Shown here one piece after another: positions 1-8,156 of a DNA stretch of 53,271 nt. The stretch is from positions 1-53,271 of the forward strand of contig CAYYMI010000014.1 of the NCBI GenBank assembly GCA_964472905.1, read 5' to 3'. A program made the position numbers and the translations under genes. Within the stretch, counting starts at the first letter, position 1. Every line of letters starts with the position of its first letter. Below the pieces are notes generated by a model that was not told where the DNA came from, did no database searches, and saw only the letters and a list, made by a program, of their open reading frames with translations. Source of the DNA: Hellea sp964472905 (GTDB lineage Bacteria > Pseudomonadota > Alphaproteobacteria > Caulobacterales > Maricaulaceae).

Positions 1-45
1 ATTTACGGACTCACGATAAAAGAACAAAAAAAGAACATAAGTCAA

Positions 46-74
46 GTAGGAATTTACTCCTATTTTGATATTCT
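46..74 (+). terminator. Possible weak terminator of a gene upstream of the window
   Basis: TAGGA-ATTTAC-TCCTA forms a 5-bp stem, extendable by a wobble and an A-T pair, and is followed by TTTT. The rest of 1-235 shows no gene. It holds an AT-rich spacer with a purine-rich GAAAGAGGTG about 25 bases ahead of the first CDS, too far away to be a standard ribosome binding site for it. Confidence 0.3.
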
Positions 75-235
75 GTGTGGATAAGCCCTTTTTGAGGCTA
101 CAAATGGAACTCAGGATTTCTGCTTTGGGGGCATAGCGGACGTCAGAAGTTCTTCTTGATTGATCGATTCAAAAGGTAAAAGTACTAAAAAGGCAATCAA
201 TCGAAAGAGGTGTTATTTTGGTCGATTAATCCTAT

Positions 236-2401
236 ATGTTGAGCATGAGTAATTATTTCAACGACACCCCAATTGAAACCTCGGAAGATGATCAATACGG
301 CATTTACCCATTTGCCGTGTCATTAGCGAAAAGCATCCGTTCTATAAAAACACCTATTGGCACCACAATAGCTCTTAATGGTCCGTGGGGGTCGGGCAAA
401 AGTAGCGCAGTTAATCTAATCAGACGGGAACTGGAAAAAACTGAAGATGACACACTTGTGGTCTCAGACTTCAAGTGTTGGTGGTATCGAGGAGAGGAAG
501 CATTAGTACTAGCGTTCCTACAAAACCTACACTCCATCCTCAGTGACAAACTTAAAGATAAGATCAAAGGTCTAATTCCTCAATTAGGACGCAAATTACT
601 CCAAGCAGGGCCCGTAATTGGGTCAGCAATGGCATTAACGCCTGTCGGGCCATTTGCCGGGCTAGCTGGGAAATCAGTTGATTATGCAAAACGTCTTTTT
701 CCAGAGGGAGATACAATCGAGAAAACCTTCCAAAAACTCGCAAAAATATTGGAAGAGGAAAATCGACGGTTTTTAATCATCATTGACGATATAGATCGTT
801 TGACGCCCGATGAAGCTCTCGCCATTTTTCGGATGATAAAGTCGGTTGGTAGACTGCCTAACGTAATGTACTTGTTGGTTTTCGATAGAGAGCTTGCCGA
901 AAAGGCTGTCAAAGAAAAGTACCCCTCAGAAGGTCCCCATTTCCTAGAAAAAATAATACAGGCAGGCTTCGAACTTCCCTCACCACTAAGAACTGATCTA
1001 AATAACTCTATACTGTCTTCTATTCAGGGGATTTGCGGTGAACCAGACCAAAAACAGATACGAAGAATTATGAATTTGTTTCATGATGTGGTTGCCCCTT
1101 ACTTAACCACGCCTAGACACGTAACTCGTTTTCAGAACGCTATAAGCGTTACCTGGCCTGCCATAGCAAACGAAATACACGTGAGTGATTTCATAGCCCT
1201 TGAAACACTGAGGTTATATGAGCCCTCGTTGTTTGCGGCCATTCGAGCTAACAAAAATAGAGTTTGCGGTCTCAGCGGCTATGATGATCCTGATAACCCA
1301 AGAGATTTAACTCGGTTTGAACCTTTTTTGAGAAAAGTAACGGAAACTAAACATGAGATAGCAAAACTGGCTTTGCAGCGCTTATTCCCTAGGTTGGAAG
1401 AAACTGGGTATGATGACGGGTTTCTCTCAGAATGGGATATGAACCGACGTGTGTGTATAGATAAACATTTTGATACATACTTTAGATTATCACTTAGTAA
1501 CGACACTCTATCCACTCAAAGAATTAGTGAACTTGTTACAAAATCTAACAATCAAAATTTCATAAAATCTGTCTTTATTGATGCCGCTAATTCCATTCGA
1601 AACACTGGTACATCAATGGTGCCTGTTTTGTTGGATGAACTTAACTCTCACGCACCTGAGATAGAAAAAAATAATGTTTTGCCCTTACTTACGACCTTGT
1701 TCCAAATTCATGATGAGATTGACTTAGAAATTGACCATGAAAAAGGCTTCATGAGCATGGGTGATACCTCATTACGCTATCACTGGCTTATGCGAAGGTT
1801 GACTAAAAATCGTTTTACGCTTGATGAGAGAACTAAGCTTTATATGTCAGCATTAGAAACCGCTTCTTTAGGTTGGCTCGTGGACTTTGCGGCTTCAATA
1901 AAAGCACATTATAGCGATGGTAAAGACGGGTCTATGAGACCGGATGATTTTCTCGTGCAAGAGGCCGTGGTAAATCAAATTGTTGCTCAGGCCTTGGAGT
2001 CCATAAGGGCTTCATCCAGAGATGGATCATTGTTAAAGCATGATGATCTCATTTATATCCTCTACAGGTGGCGCGACTTTTTAGATAATAATGCTAGTGA
2101 AGTGCGGGCTTGGACAGACACTCTATTAGAAGATGATGAGGCATTAATCGTTTTTGCAAAGGAACTCACTGGAGAATCGTGGTCTCACAGCATGGGTTTT
2201 GCAGGATTAGGTGATCGCGTGGCTGTTCGAGAGACTCGAGTACAAATTGATGACGATATTGATATAATTGATCCTGATAAACTAAGGAGCGGATTAGAAG
2301 GACTACAAAGTTCTGGCTCACTTGAAAATGATTCAAAAGTAATTGTAGAGACATTTTTAGAGGCGTGGGAACGCCGTCGTAATAAGATGGATCGCTATTA
2401 G
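236..2401 (+). CDS. KAP-family P-loop NTPase, transposon cargo, putative defence protein
   Basis: This 721-residue protein belongs to the KAP NTPase family. Walker A is GPWGSGKSS (residues 49-57) and Walker B is FLIIIDDIDRL (179-189) with the paired aspartates. Between them lies a hydrophobic stretch (about 122-147), matching the membrane insert that KAP proteins carry in their ATPase domain. The long C-terminal half is helical and I do not recognise it. KAP proteins occur as ATPase components of several phage-exclusion systems (PifA, QatA). Here the next gene begins 2 bases after the stop, so the two are very likely coexpressed and may act as one system. The start is ATG 236, since a stop at 227 closes the frame upstream; ATG 245 is an equally possible start. 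Family assignment is firm; a defence role is inferred from family and cargo position. Confidence 0.85.
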   Translation: MLSMSNYFNDTPIETSEDDQYGIYPFAVSLAKSIRSIKTPIGTTIALNGPWGSGKSSAVNLIRRELEKTEDDTLVVSDFKCWWYRGEEALVLAFLQNLHSILSDKLKDKIKGLIPQLGRKLLQAGPVIGSAMALTPVGPFAGLAGKSVDYAKRLFPEGDTIEKTFQKLAKILEEENRRFLIIIDDIDRLTPDEALAIFRMIKSVGRLPNVMYLLVFDRELAEKAVKEKYPSEGPHFLEKIIQAGFELPSPLRTDLNNSILSSIQGICGEPDQKQIRRIMNLFHDVVAPYLTTPRHVTRFQNAISVTWPAIANEIHVSDFIALETLRLYEPSLFAAIRANKNRVCGLSGYDDPDNPRDLTRFEPFLRKVTETKHEIAKLALQRLFPRLEETGYDDGFLSEWDMNRRVCIDKHFDTYFRLSLSNDTLSTQRISELVTKSNNQNFIKSVFIDAANSIRNTGTSMVPVLLDELNSHAPEIEKNNVLPLLTTLFQIHDEIDLEIDHEKGFMSMGDTSLRYHWLMRRLTKNRFTLDERTKLYMSALETASLGWLVDFAASIKAHYSDGKDGSMRPDDFLVQEAVVNQIVAQALESIRASSRDGSLLKHDDLIYILYRWRDFLDNNASEVRAWTDTLLEDDEALIVFAKELTGESWSHSMGFAGLGDRVAVRETRVQIDDDIDIIDPDKLRSGLEGLQSSGSLENDSKVIVETFLEAWERRRNKMDRY

Positions 2402-2403
2402 CT

Positions 2404-4356
2404 ATGAGTGACATTTTCAAAGAAAATGAGTTGCCGGAACGAGCAAGCAGTCATGTTTTAGAAGATGAGTCTGAACTCGCTTTCGAAACGGCACTGTCAA
2501 ACTCGGGATTGTTTCAATACCAATCTAAAGATAGAAAAGATTACGGAACTGACTATAATATTGAAGCACTCAGCACCCATTATGTCACTAACGTCAGGGT
2601 CTCGGCTCAGCTTAAAGCTACAGATAAACAGATCAATAGTGATGAGTCTGTGAGCGTATCAATAGATCGTAAAAACCTCAATTATCTAGCAGCTCAACCC
2701 TATTCCATTTATGTATGCTATCACCGTCCGACCAATAGATTGTATGTTCAACAAGCCGAAGCAGTCATTTCGAAGTATGAAGCAGAAGGCCATGGTTGGC
2801 GTACTCAGACTACTGTTTCCATAAAATTCACAAATCTTCTGACTGAAGATTATATTGCATCATTGAACAAACGCGTTCTTTCACTCGCTGACCAAGAGAA
2901 AGCTAACCGGTTGGATGTGGCTACTTCTCAAGCAGAAGATTTGCCGCAAACTTTAACGAAACAAAGTGTGTTAATATCTGTTCCTGACGATCCCAAGAGG
3001 GCGTCGAAAATGCTCTTGTCACTATCTAGCTCTAATAAAGACGAATACATCAGTGACAATTTTGATGCGTTTTTTGCAGTTCTTGAGAATAATCTCAATT
3101 CTACGCAGATGCTCTATCTTGCTGAAATCAATTTGGGGATTACAGGTCTACCATTTAACGAAGCCAGAGTTCGTGATGCGATAGAGTTTCTTAATTCTAT
3201 AATTGATGAATACGGAGAATCTGGAATAGCTTTCTATAATCTAGGAAATGCATACTCGGTTCTAAATGATGTCGAAAATTCAAACATGTATTTTCTTATG
3301 GCGATGCTTGATCTTGAAGAGGGTGGCAATGCTGAAACAGCGGCAATGACGCTAAAAAACTTAGGAACAAATTATGAGGCTCTCGGAAATAATAACGATG
3401 CTAAAAAAGCTTTCGAAAGAGCATTACATTACGACCCGGAGTTAGCTGAAGCACACTTCGCATTAGGCTTGATATCGCTAAAAGATGGAAATTATAGTGA
3501 AGCTTTGGAACATTTAGACTCAGTTGTATTGGTAAATAGGCACCCTAAGATACTCGGTTCAGTGCAGGGGTGGCGCGTCAACGCCCTTTTCAATGTTGGC
3601 AATGATCGAGCGGCTTTTAGGGAAATCTTTTCTCTAATAGCTGAAAACGAAAACTCTAATTGGGCTTGGGGTTGGTGCTCACGACAAGTTCAACAATTTG
3701 GATTACGTGAGGTGAATCTGAATAATTCCATCAGATTTTGGAGACAATACTTACAAGCTAATCAGGACAGTCCTTTAGGCACAACTGAATTACTGTTAAG
3801 TCAAAATAAGCTTATTCAGACAAATCGTGACTGCAACATTAATCCCTTCGATTTGGAAGCAGAAGTAGATGGATATCATGAGCTCGAAGTTATCAATGAT
3901 GAACAAGCCGCTTTAATCTACGATAAAATTGGGCATCGATATCAAACTGAAAGCGATTGGGTAAGTGCAACTGAATTTTTCATGAAAGCATATGACTTAG
4001 TCCCCGGACCCTATGCATGTTGCTTAGCAACAGCTTATAATCATCTTAGCTTGTGCCCTGAAGCATTGGATATTCTTATTGCACATGAACAAACGTACAC
4101 AGATGACGACATATACTGGTTTCAACGTGGATTTTCATTGTCCCATACCTATCGTTATGAAGGCGCAATTGAAGCCTTTCGTATGGCTGTTGAGTTAAAT
4201 GATAACTATGAAAAAGCTTGGTACAATTTAGCTGGAAACTATTTCAACAATGGAGAACATGACAAAGCCAAAGAGACTTTCGAAATTGCTCTCCGAAAAT
4301 TCCCTGATGACGCAATGGCAGATCAGGCAAAAGAAATGTTAGCTCAATTAAGCTGA
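2404..4356 (+). CDS. DUF4365 nuclease-like domain with TPR repeats
   Basis: The N-terminal 150 or so residues match the DUF4365 family, which has a PD-(D/E)XK-like fold. Visible signatures are the helix around ELAFETAL (24-31), DYGTDYNIE (46-54) and AQLK (68-71), the D...QxK pattern expected of the active site. The remainder is built of tetratricopeptide repeats, clear at about 235-400 and again at about 510-650 (for example AFERALHYDPELAEAHFALG). TPR arrays bind protein partners. The gene starts 2 bases after the KAP NTPase stop, so the pair forms one transcription unit. A reasonable model is a nuclease effector with a protein-sensing array, gated by the KAP ATPase, but this exact pairing is not one I can name as a described system. 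No third gene follows in the same tight spacing; the next begins 88 bases on. Confidence 0.8.
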   Translation: MSDIFKENELPERASSHVLEDESELAFETALSNSGLFQYQSKDRKDYGTDYNIEALSTHYVTNVRVSAQLKATDKQINSDESVSVSIDRKNLNYLAAQPYSIYVCYHRPTNRLYVQQAEAVISKYEAEGHGWRTQTTVSIKFTNLLTEDYIASLNKRVLSLADQEKANRLDVATSQAEDLPQTLTKQSVLISVPDDPKRASKMLLSLSSSNKDEYISDNFDAFFAVLENNLNSTQMLYLAEINLGITGLPFNEARVRDAIEFLNSIIDEYGESGIAFYNLGNAYSVLNDVENSNMYFLMAMLDLEEGGNAETAAMTLKNLGTNYEALGNNNDAKKAFERALHYDPELAEAHFALGLISLKDGNYSEALEHLDSVVLVNRHPKILGSVQGWRVNALFNVGNDRAAFREIFSLIAENENSNWAWGWCSRQVQQFGLREVNLNNSIRFWRQYLQANQDSPLGTTELLLSQNKLIQTNRDCNINPFDLEAEVDGYHELEVINDEQAALIYDKIGHRYQTESDWVSATEFFMKAYDLVPGPYACCLATAYNHLSLCPEALDILIAHEQTYTDDDIYWFQRGFSLSHTYRYEGAIEAFRMAVELNDNYEKAWYNLAGNYFNNGEHDKAKETFEIALRKFPDDAMADQAKEMLAQLS

Positions 4357-4444
4357 TATTCTTCACTTAGGTAAGGTCTACTATGGGGATTTTATTCTAT
4401 GCATCTCGTTGCTATATTTTGTATGCTAAGTTTCGAGGAATATT

Positions 4445-6175
4445 ATGGCCAACAGCAAACAGACTCTAAATAGAGAAGTTTGGATAAAGCGTTTTGAATC
4501 CACTCATGGTGATAAGTACGATTACTCGAAATTTGAATATGTGAACTCAAATACAAAGAGTGAAATCATATGCAAAGATCACGGCTCATTTGAACAAAAA
4601 CCCAATAATCATAAAAACGGTAGAGGCTGCCCAACTTGCCAATCTATATTTAATCAGCAAGGACGCGATAGGCTCGAAATTCTAATTGAAGAGGGCACCC
4701 GAATTCATGGTGGCCGATATGACTACAGAAAATCAGTTTACAAGGGCGCTCTCAAAAACACCACAATATCATGTCCTTTGCATGGAGATTTTGAACAAAC
4801 GCCTCAAGGCCACGTTGTCGCTAAGAACGGTTGTCCAGGTTGCGCCAGCCTGAAACGGCGGGCGACAAGAATTGCAAATGCCGGAAGAAAATTCCCGACC
4901 AAAGCAGCGGCTGTTCATGGAAACTTATATGATTACTCGCTCTCAAATTACACCGGTGCTCATAACGATGTCACGATAATTTGTGAAGAACACGGGGAGT
5001 TCACACAATCTGCTAGCAACCATTTGTCTGGCAAAGGGTGTCAAAAGTGCAAAGGTGGAGTGCCAATAAAACTTAAAGATTGGCTCAAGCAAGCACGCGA
5101 AATACATGGCAATAAGTACGATTACTCTAAAGTCTCTTTTAAGAGTGTAATGCAATTGGTCAGAATTTCTTGCACTAAGCATGGAGAGTTCGAACAAAGG
5201 GCCTTTTTACACCTTAAGTCACTTGAGCCATGTCCTGATTGCCGACCATCACAACCTTGGACAGTTGGTCGCTTTCTTAAATGTTCGCGTGATTTGCATG
5301 ATGGCTTCTATAGTTATGAAAACTTGCCAAATGAGATAGACTATTTCACTCCAGTCCAAGCCATATGCCCAGATCATGGAAAATGGACCATACCATATGC
5401 TGGTGGTCATGCATCAGGTTCAAAGCCAACTGGATGTCCAAAGTGTGGTCTTGTAAAGTCTGGCCTTGCTAGAAAAATTACCTTGGAAAAGGTACAAGAT
5501 CAATTCGAACGACGTTTTCCAGGAAAATACAATATTTCAAGTATTGAGTTTTTGAACCCCGAAACACCAATAAAATTTGTATGCCCAGAACATGGATCCG
5601 TAAACGTTAGGGTCGCCAACCTCTTTGTTGGTGATGGGTGTTTTGAGTGCAATGAAATTGTTCGAACTCAAGAGCGCTTATCAGAAACTGAAAAATTTGT
5701 CGCTCAATGCGAGCAAATACATCAAGGTTACTATGATTATTCAGAGGTGGTTTATCGAAACGTCTTTTCAAAAATATGGATAACTTGTCCTGAGCATGGT
5801 CGTTTTAAACAAGTCGCCGTAACTCATCGAACAGGTGGCGGGTGTAGTTCATGTGCAAATTATGGTTTTGATCCGCTAGCAAAGTGTATTTTTTATTACG
5901 CTAAAATTCATCGTTACAAAGAGGCTCCTTTGTGGATGGTTGGAATAACGAAGAACTCCTTTGAACGCCGTTACACCGTGGACGAGCGAGATAGTATGCA
6001 ACTGATAAAAACTATTGAATTTGATACTGGTAGCGAAGCTCTGCTTTTCGAAACAAATTTGAAACAAAAATATCATGAGCATAGGTTCGAAGGGATTTCG
6101 CCCCTAAAAGTGAAGCTAAGCACGGAGTTATTTGTTATGGATATTCTGAATGGGGAATATACCTCATCCATGTAG
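4445..6175 (+). CDS. Seven-repeat zinc-ribbon (DUF723-like) protein with C-terminal GIY-YIG-like nuclease domain
   Basis: The protein consists of seven copies of a unit of about 52 residues, near 14-65, 82-133, 150-202, 214-266, 278-334, 350-402 and 420-470. The consensus is HGxKYDYSK...I.CPxHG.F.Q...H..G.GCPxC, each with a CxxH and a CxxC pair that would bind zinc. Such units (DUF723 type) occur in phage-borne, homing-endonuclease-like proteins. Repeat six is degenerate at its start, with FPGKY in place of HGxKY. Residues 483-545 resemble a GIY-YIG nuclease: FYYAKI and WMVGITKNSFERRY with a conserved-type arginine, and a downstream glutamate at 536. The array probably binds DNA and the tail cuts it. 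The gene has its own 88-base upstream spacer and converges on tniQ. It may be cargo defence, a homing-type gene, or a targeting helper. Confidence 0.75.
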   Translation: MANSKQTLNREVWIKRFESTHGDKYDYSKFEYVNSNTKSEIICKDHGSFEQKPNNHKNGRGCPTCQSIFNQQGRDRLEILIEEGTRIHGGRYDYRKSVYKGALKNTTISCPLHGDFEQTPQGHVVAKNGCPGCASLKRRATRIANAGRKFPTKAAAVHGNLYDYSLSNYTGAHNDVTIICEEHGEFTQSASNHLSGKGCQKCKGGVPIKLKDWLKQAREIHGNKYDYSKVSFKSVMQLVRISCTKHGEFEQRAFLHLKSLEPCPDCRPSQPWTVGRFLKCSRDLHDGFYSYENLPNEIDYFTPVQAICPDHGKWTIPYAGGHASGSKPTGCPKCGLVKSGLARKITLEKVQDQFERRFPGKYNISSIEFLNPETPIKFVCPEHGSVNVRVANLFVGDGCFECNEIVRTQERLSETEKFVAQCEQIHQGYYDYSEVVYRNVFSKIWITCPEHGRFKQVAVTHRTGGGCSSCANYGFDPLAKCIFYYAKIHRYKEAPLWMVGITKNSFERRYTVDERDSMQLIKTIEFDTGSEALLFETNLKQKYHEHRFEGISPLKVKLSTELFVMDILNGEYTSSM

Positions 6176-6179
6176 ATTG

Positions 6180-6239
6180 GATGCCTTAGTGTCATAACTC
6201 TAAGGTCCGCTTTCGGGATAATTAGTTCATAAGTTTCAA
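6180..6239. other. Convergent intergenic stretch with an inverted repeat
   Basis: The gap between the zinc-ribbon gene and tniQ holds CCTTAG-N10-CTAAGG (about 6183-6205), a 6-bp hairpin that could end transcription from either side. It lacks a clear T-run, so terminator function is only possible. Confidence 0.25.
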
Positions 6240-7244
6240 TTAGTATCCACTTAATGATGTTCGGATCGATCTTGGTTCTGATAGATAGGTATCCGCAATT
6301 CTGGCTAACAAATATGGAACGTCACGTTGATCAAGGTCTTTTGTTATCCATGTCCAATACATACCTGCCTGTTTACAATAGTCGATGAATTTATCAGGCC
6401 ACTGATCTAATAACTTTGAAAGCATGAAAGAGATATCATGCCTCTCTTTGCTAGTTAAAATGTTAGGATAGTTTGATGTATTTCGGATTTTGAGCTTTAT
6501 TCTGGTATTGAGATGGTTGTTGAGGATAGTTCGAAGTCGATCACTTCTTTTGTTGCTAGCAAGCAACTGTTGTAATCTCCGAACAATTGCAAAATATATA
6601 TATGGATGAATATTCACTCCATGTTGAAGGTAAACTTCGTGACCATTCAAACCGTTGAGAAAATACTTTTCTAATTGTAAAACTTCCTTTCTAGCAGGGA
6701 CTTTTTTAATCTTCCGTCGGTCATGTCCGCAGTTATGACAGAGTTGTCCTTCTGTTCTGAAAGGTACAGCGGGTGAAGAGCATTCTGGACATAAACAGGA
6801 TAAAATGGATTTATGGATGTGACAGGTAGAAAATAGGACTAGGCGCCAGTGCTGTCTAAAATATGGATTTTCATCTTCTCGTAAACAAGCTGGGCACCAT
6901 TGAAGTCCCGGTAGCTTACGGGTTCTATGATAAACCCCAACTCGATTTATGGCCGAGGTAGGACCTGAGGTATTTACTTTTTCATATAGTATTCCTTCAA
7001 ACCGTCTGAGTGTTGTGTTTTCAGCCACATGATTAGAAACCCCTGTCATTGTTGCCATGTCAGCAATAAGTTCTGTTGGTGCAAATGTATCAATATCACG
7101 GGTCCAAATCTGAACCGATGGCCACACTGTGTGACAGAATGGGTGGACTCTACCGCAGTTTCCTTGAGCCATTCTTGTAAGCCAAGATGAGAAGAGTTCG
7201 AATGGCTGAGGTTTGGGACGATAGGCCCATTTATACTCATCCAG
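6240..7244 (-). CDS. tniQ: TniQ/TnsD-family target-site selection protein
   Basis: TniQ proteins choose the insertion site and recruit the TniB/TnsC ATPase. The zinc-ribbon core is clear: WCPACLREDENPYFRQHW, then CHIH, then two CxxC pairs (CPEC, CHNC). The typical N-terminus RPKPQPFELFSSWLTR lies upstream of the first ATG (7172) in an uninterrupted frame, so the real gene must start earlier. In that frame there is no ATG, GTG or TTG before the stop further upstream. The best candidate is CTG at 7244, giving 334 residues and a 3-base spacing around the tniB stop. Expression by reinitiation at a non-AUG codon, or a -1 frameshift from tniB, is therefore likely. It is the last gene of tniA-tniB-tniQ. 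At this length it is nearer the short TniQ type than full-length Tn7 TnsD, yet the element sits in comM, implying sequence-directed insertion. Confidence 0.85.
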   Translation of the reverse strand: MDEYKWAYRPKPQPFELFSSWLTRMAQGNCGRVHPFCHTVWPSVQIWTRDIDTFAPTELIADMATMTGVSNHVAENTTLRRFEGILYEKVNTSGPTSAINRVGVYHRTRKLPGLQWCPACLREDENPYFRQHWRLVLFSTCHIHKSILSCLCPECSSPAVPFRTEGQLCHNCGHDRRKIKKVPARKEVLQLEKYFLNGLNGHEVYLQHGVNIHPYIYFAIVRRLQQLLASNKRSDRLRTILNNHLNTRIKLKIRNTSNYPNILTSKERHDISFMLSKLLDQWPDKFIDYCKQAGMYWTWITKDLDQRDVPYLLARIADTYLSEPRSIRTSLSGY

Positions 7245-7246
7245 CT

Positions 7247-8152
7247 TTAAGCCCGAGATGAGACGACGCTTTCAGAATTAAATTGCAGGTTTTTTGGAGC
7301 CTTATAATTTAGGTCCTGCAGAAGTTCTAAAGTAATACGCTCTTCACCTGTTTCAATGGCAACAACAGCAGCCTCCACAAGCATCTGTACTATAAAGCCT
7401 AAAATGCCGTACGAGCGATCGAGCACATATCGGGCGATATTTGGGTCTGGTAGATTGGAAAATTTTTGTAACGGGAATGCCGCCTCGAGATTAGCGAGTA
7501 GGTTTCTGAATTCATTTGAATACTCCCACTTCTTCATCTGCTCGAATGGGTGAAAACGTCTAAGGAGCTGTAAGTCAGATTCTATATTCATGGCTGCATT
7601 GTGCAAACCGCAAGTCACGACCGGAATGTTTAACATGTTTCCAAAATCTTTTAGCAGATTTAAAAATTCAGATTTCTGTTTAGGCAATGCCGTATCCACG
7701 AAGTGCTGGACTTCATCGATTATAATCATTTTTGTATTGAAATGCCTTAGAGACCGATAGAGCGTCACTTCAATAGCCGACATTGACGCAGATAAACTTA
7801 GTGGATTTTTGAGCTCGTCCAATATGCGAAGCATAATCCTTTTGACCGTCACGCCTGCGTTTAAAGGAATATAAACAACGGGTTTGTGAGGGTCACCTTC
7901 ATCGTCAATAAAATCTGGATGATCGGCCTTAAAGTTCTGGAGTAAACTTGATTTCCCAAGTCCGGTATCACCCCAAAGCATCATACCACCGATCCCTTGT
8001 CTAGGTGCTCTGCGTAATAGTTTTTCAAGGCGGTTCGTTATACGGTTGTATGCGGCGTGTTCAATGAAAGCATCACTTTCGAGCTCGGCAATCCTAATGT
8101 GCTTATCAGCATTGAGTAAGGACTCTGCGCGTGTTGTTAGATATCTCTCCAC
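7247..8152 (-). CDS. tniB: TniB/TnsC-type AAA+ transposition regulator
   Basis: This 301-residue ATPase has Walker A GDTGLGKSS (61-69) and Walker B MIIIDEVQH (142-150). The Walker B block is the signature of the TniB/TnsC/MuB group, followed by a sensor-type segment VVTCGLHNA. Proteins of this family bind DNA as ATP-dependent filaments and join the target selector (TniQ) to the transposase (TniA). It starts 4 bases after the tniA stop and its stop lies right beside the tniQ reading frame, so the three genes are translated as a block. Confidence 0.92.
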   Translation of the reverse strand: MERYLTTRAESLLNADKHIRIAELESDAFIEHAAYNRITNRLEKLLRRAPRQGIGGMMLWGDTGLGKSSLLQNFKADHPDFIDDEGDPHKPVVYIPLNAGVTVKRIMLRILDELKNPLSLSASMSAIEVTLYRSLRHFNTKMIIIDEVQHFVDTALPKQKSEFLNLLKDFGNMLNIPVVTCGLHNAAMNIESDLQLLRRFHPFEQMKKWEYSNEFRNLLANLEAAFPLQKFSNLPDPNIARYVLDRSYGILGFIVQMLVEAAVVAIETGEERITLELLQDLNYKAPKNLQFNSESVVSSRA

Positions 8153-8156
8153 CCGG

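Noticed and set aside
7046..7240. 64-codon frame starting with ATG at the tniB-tniQ junction
   Set aside because: It is out of frame with the conserved TniQ N-terminus and has no TniQ features.
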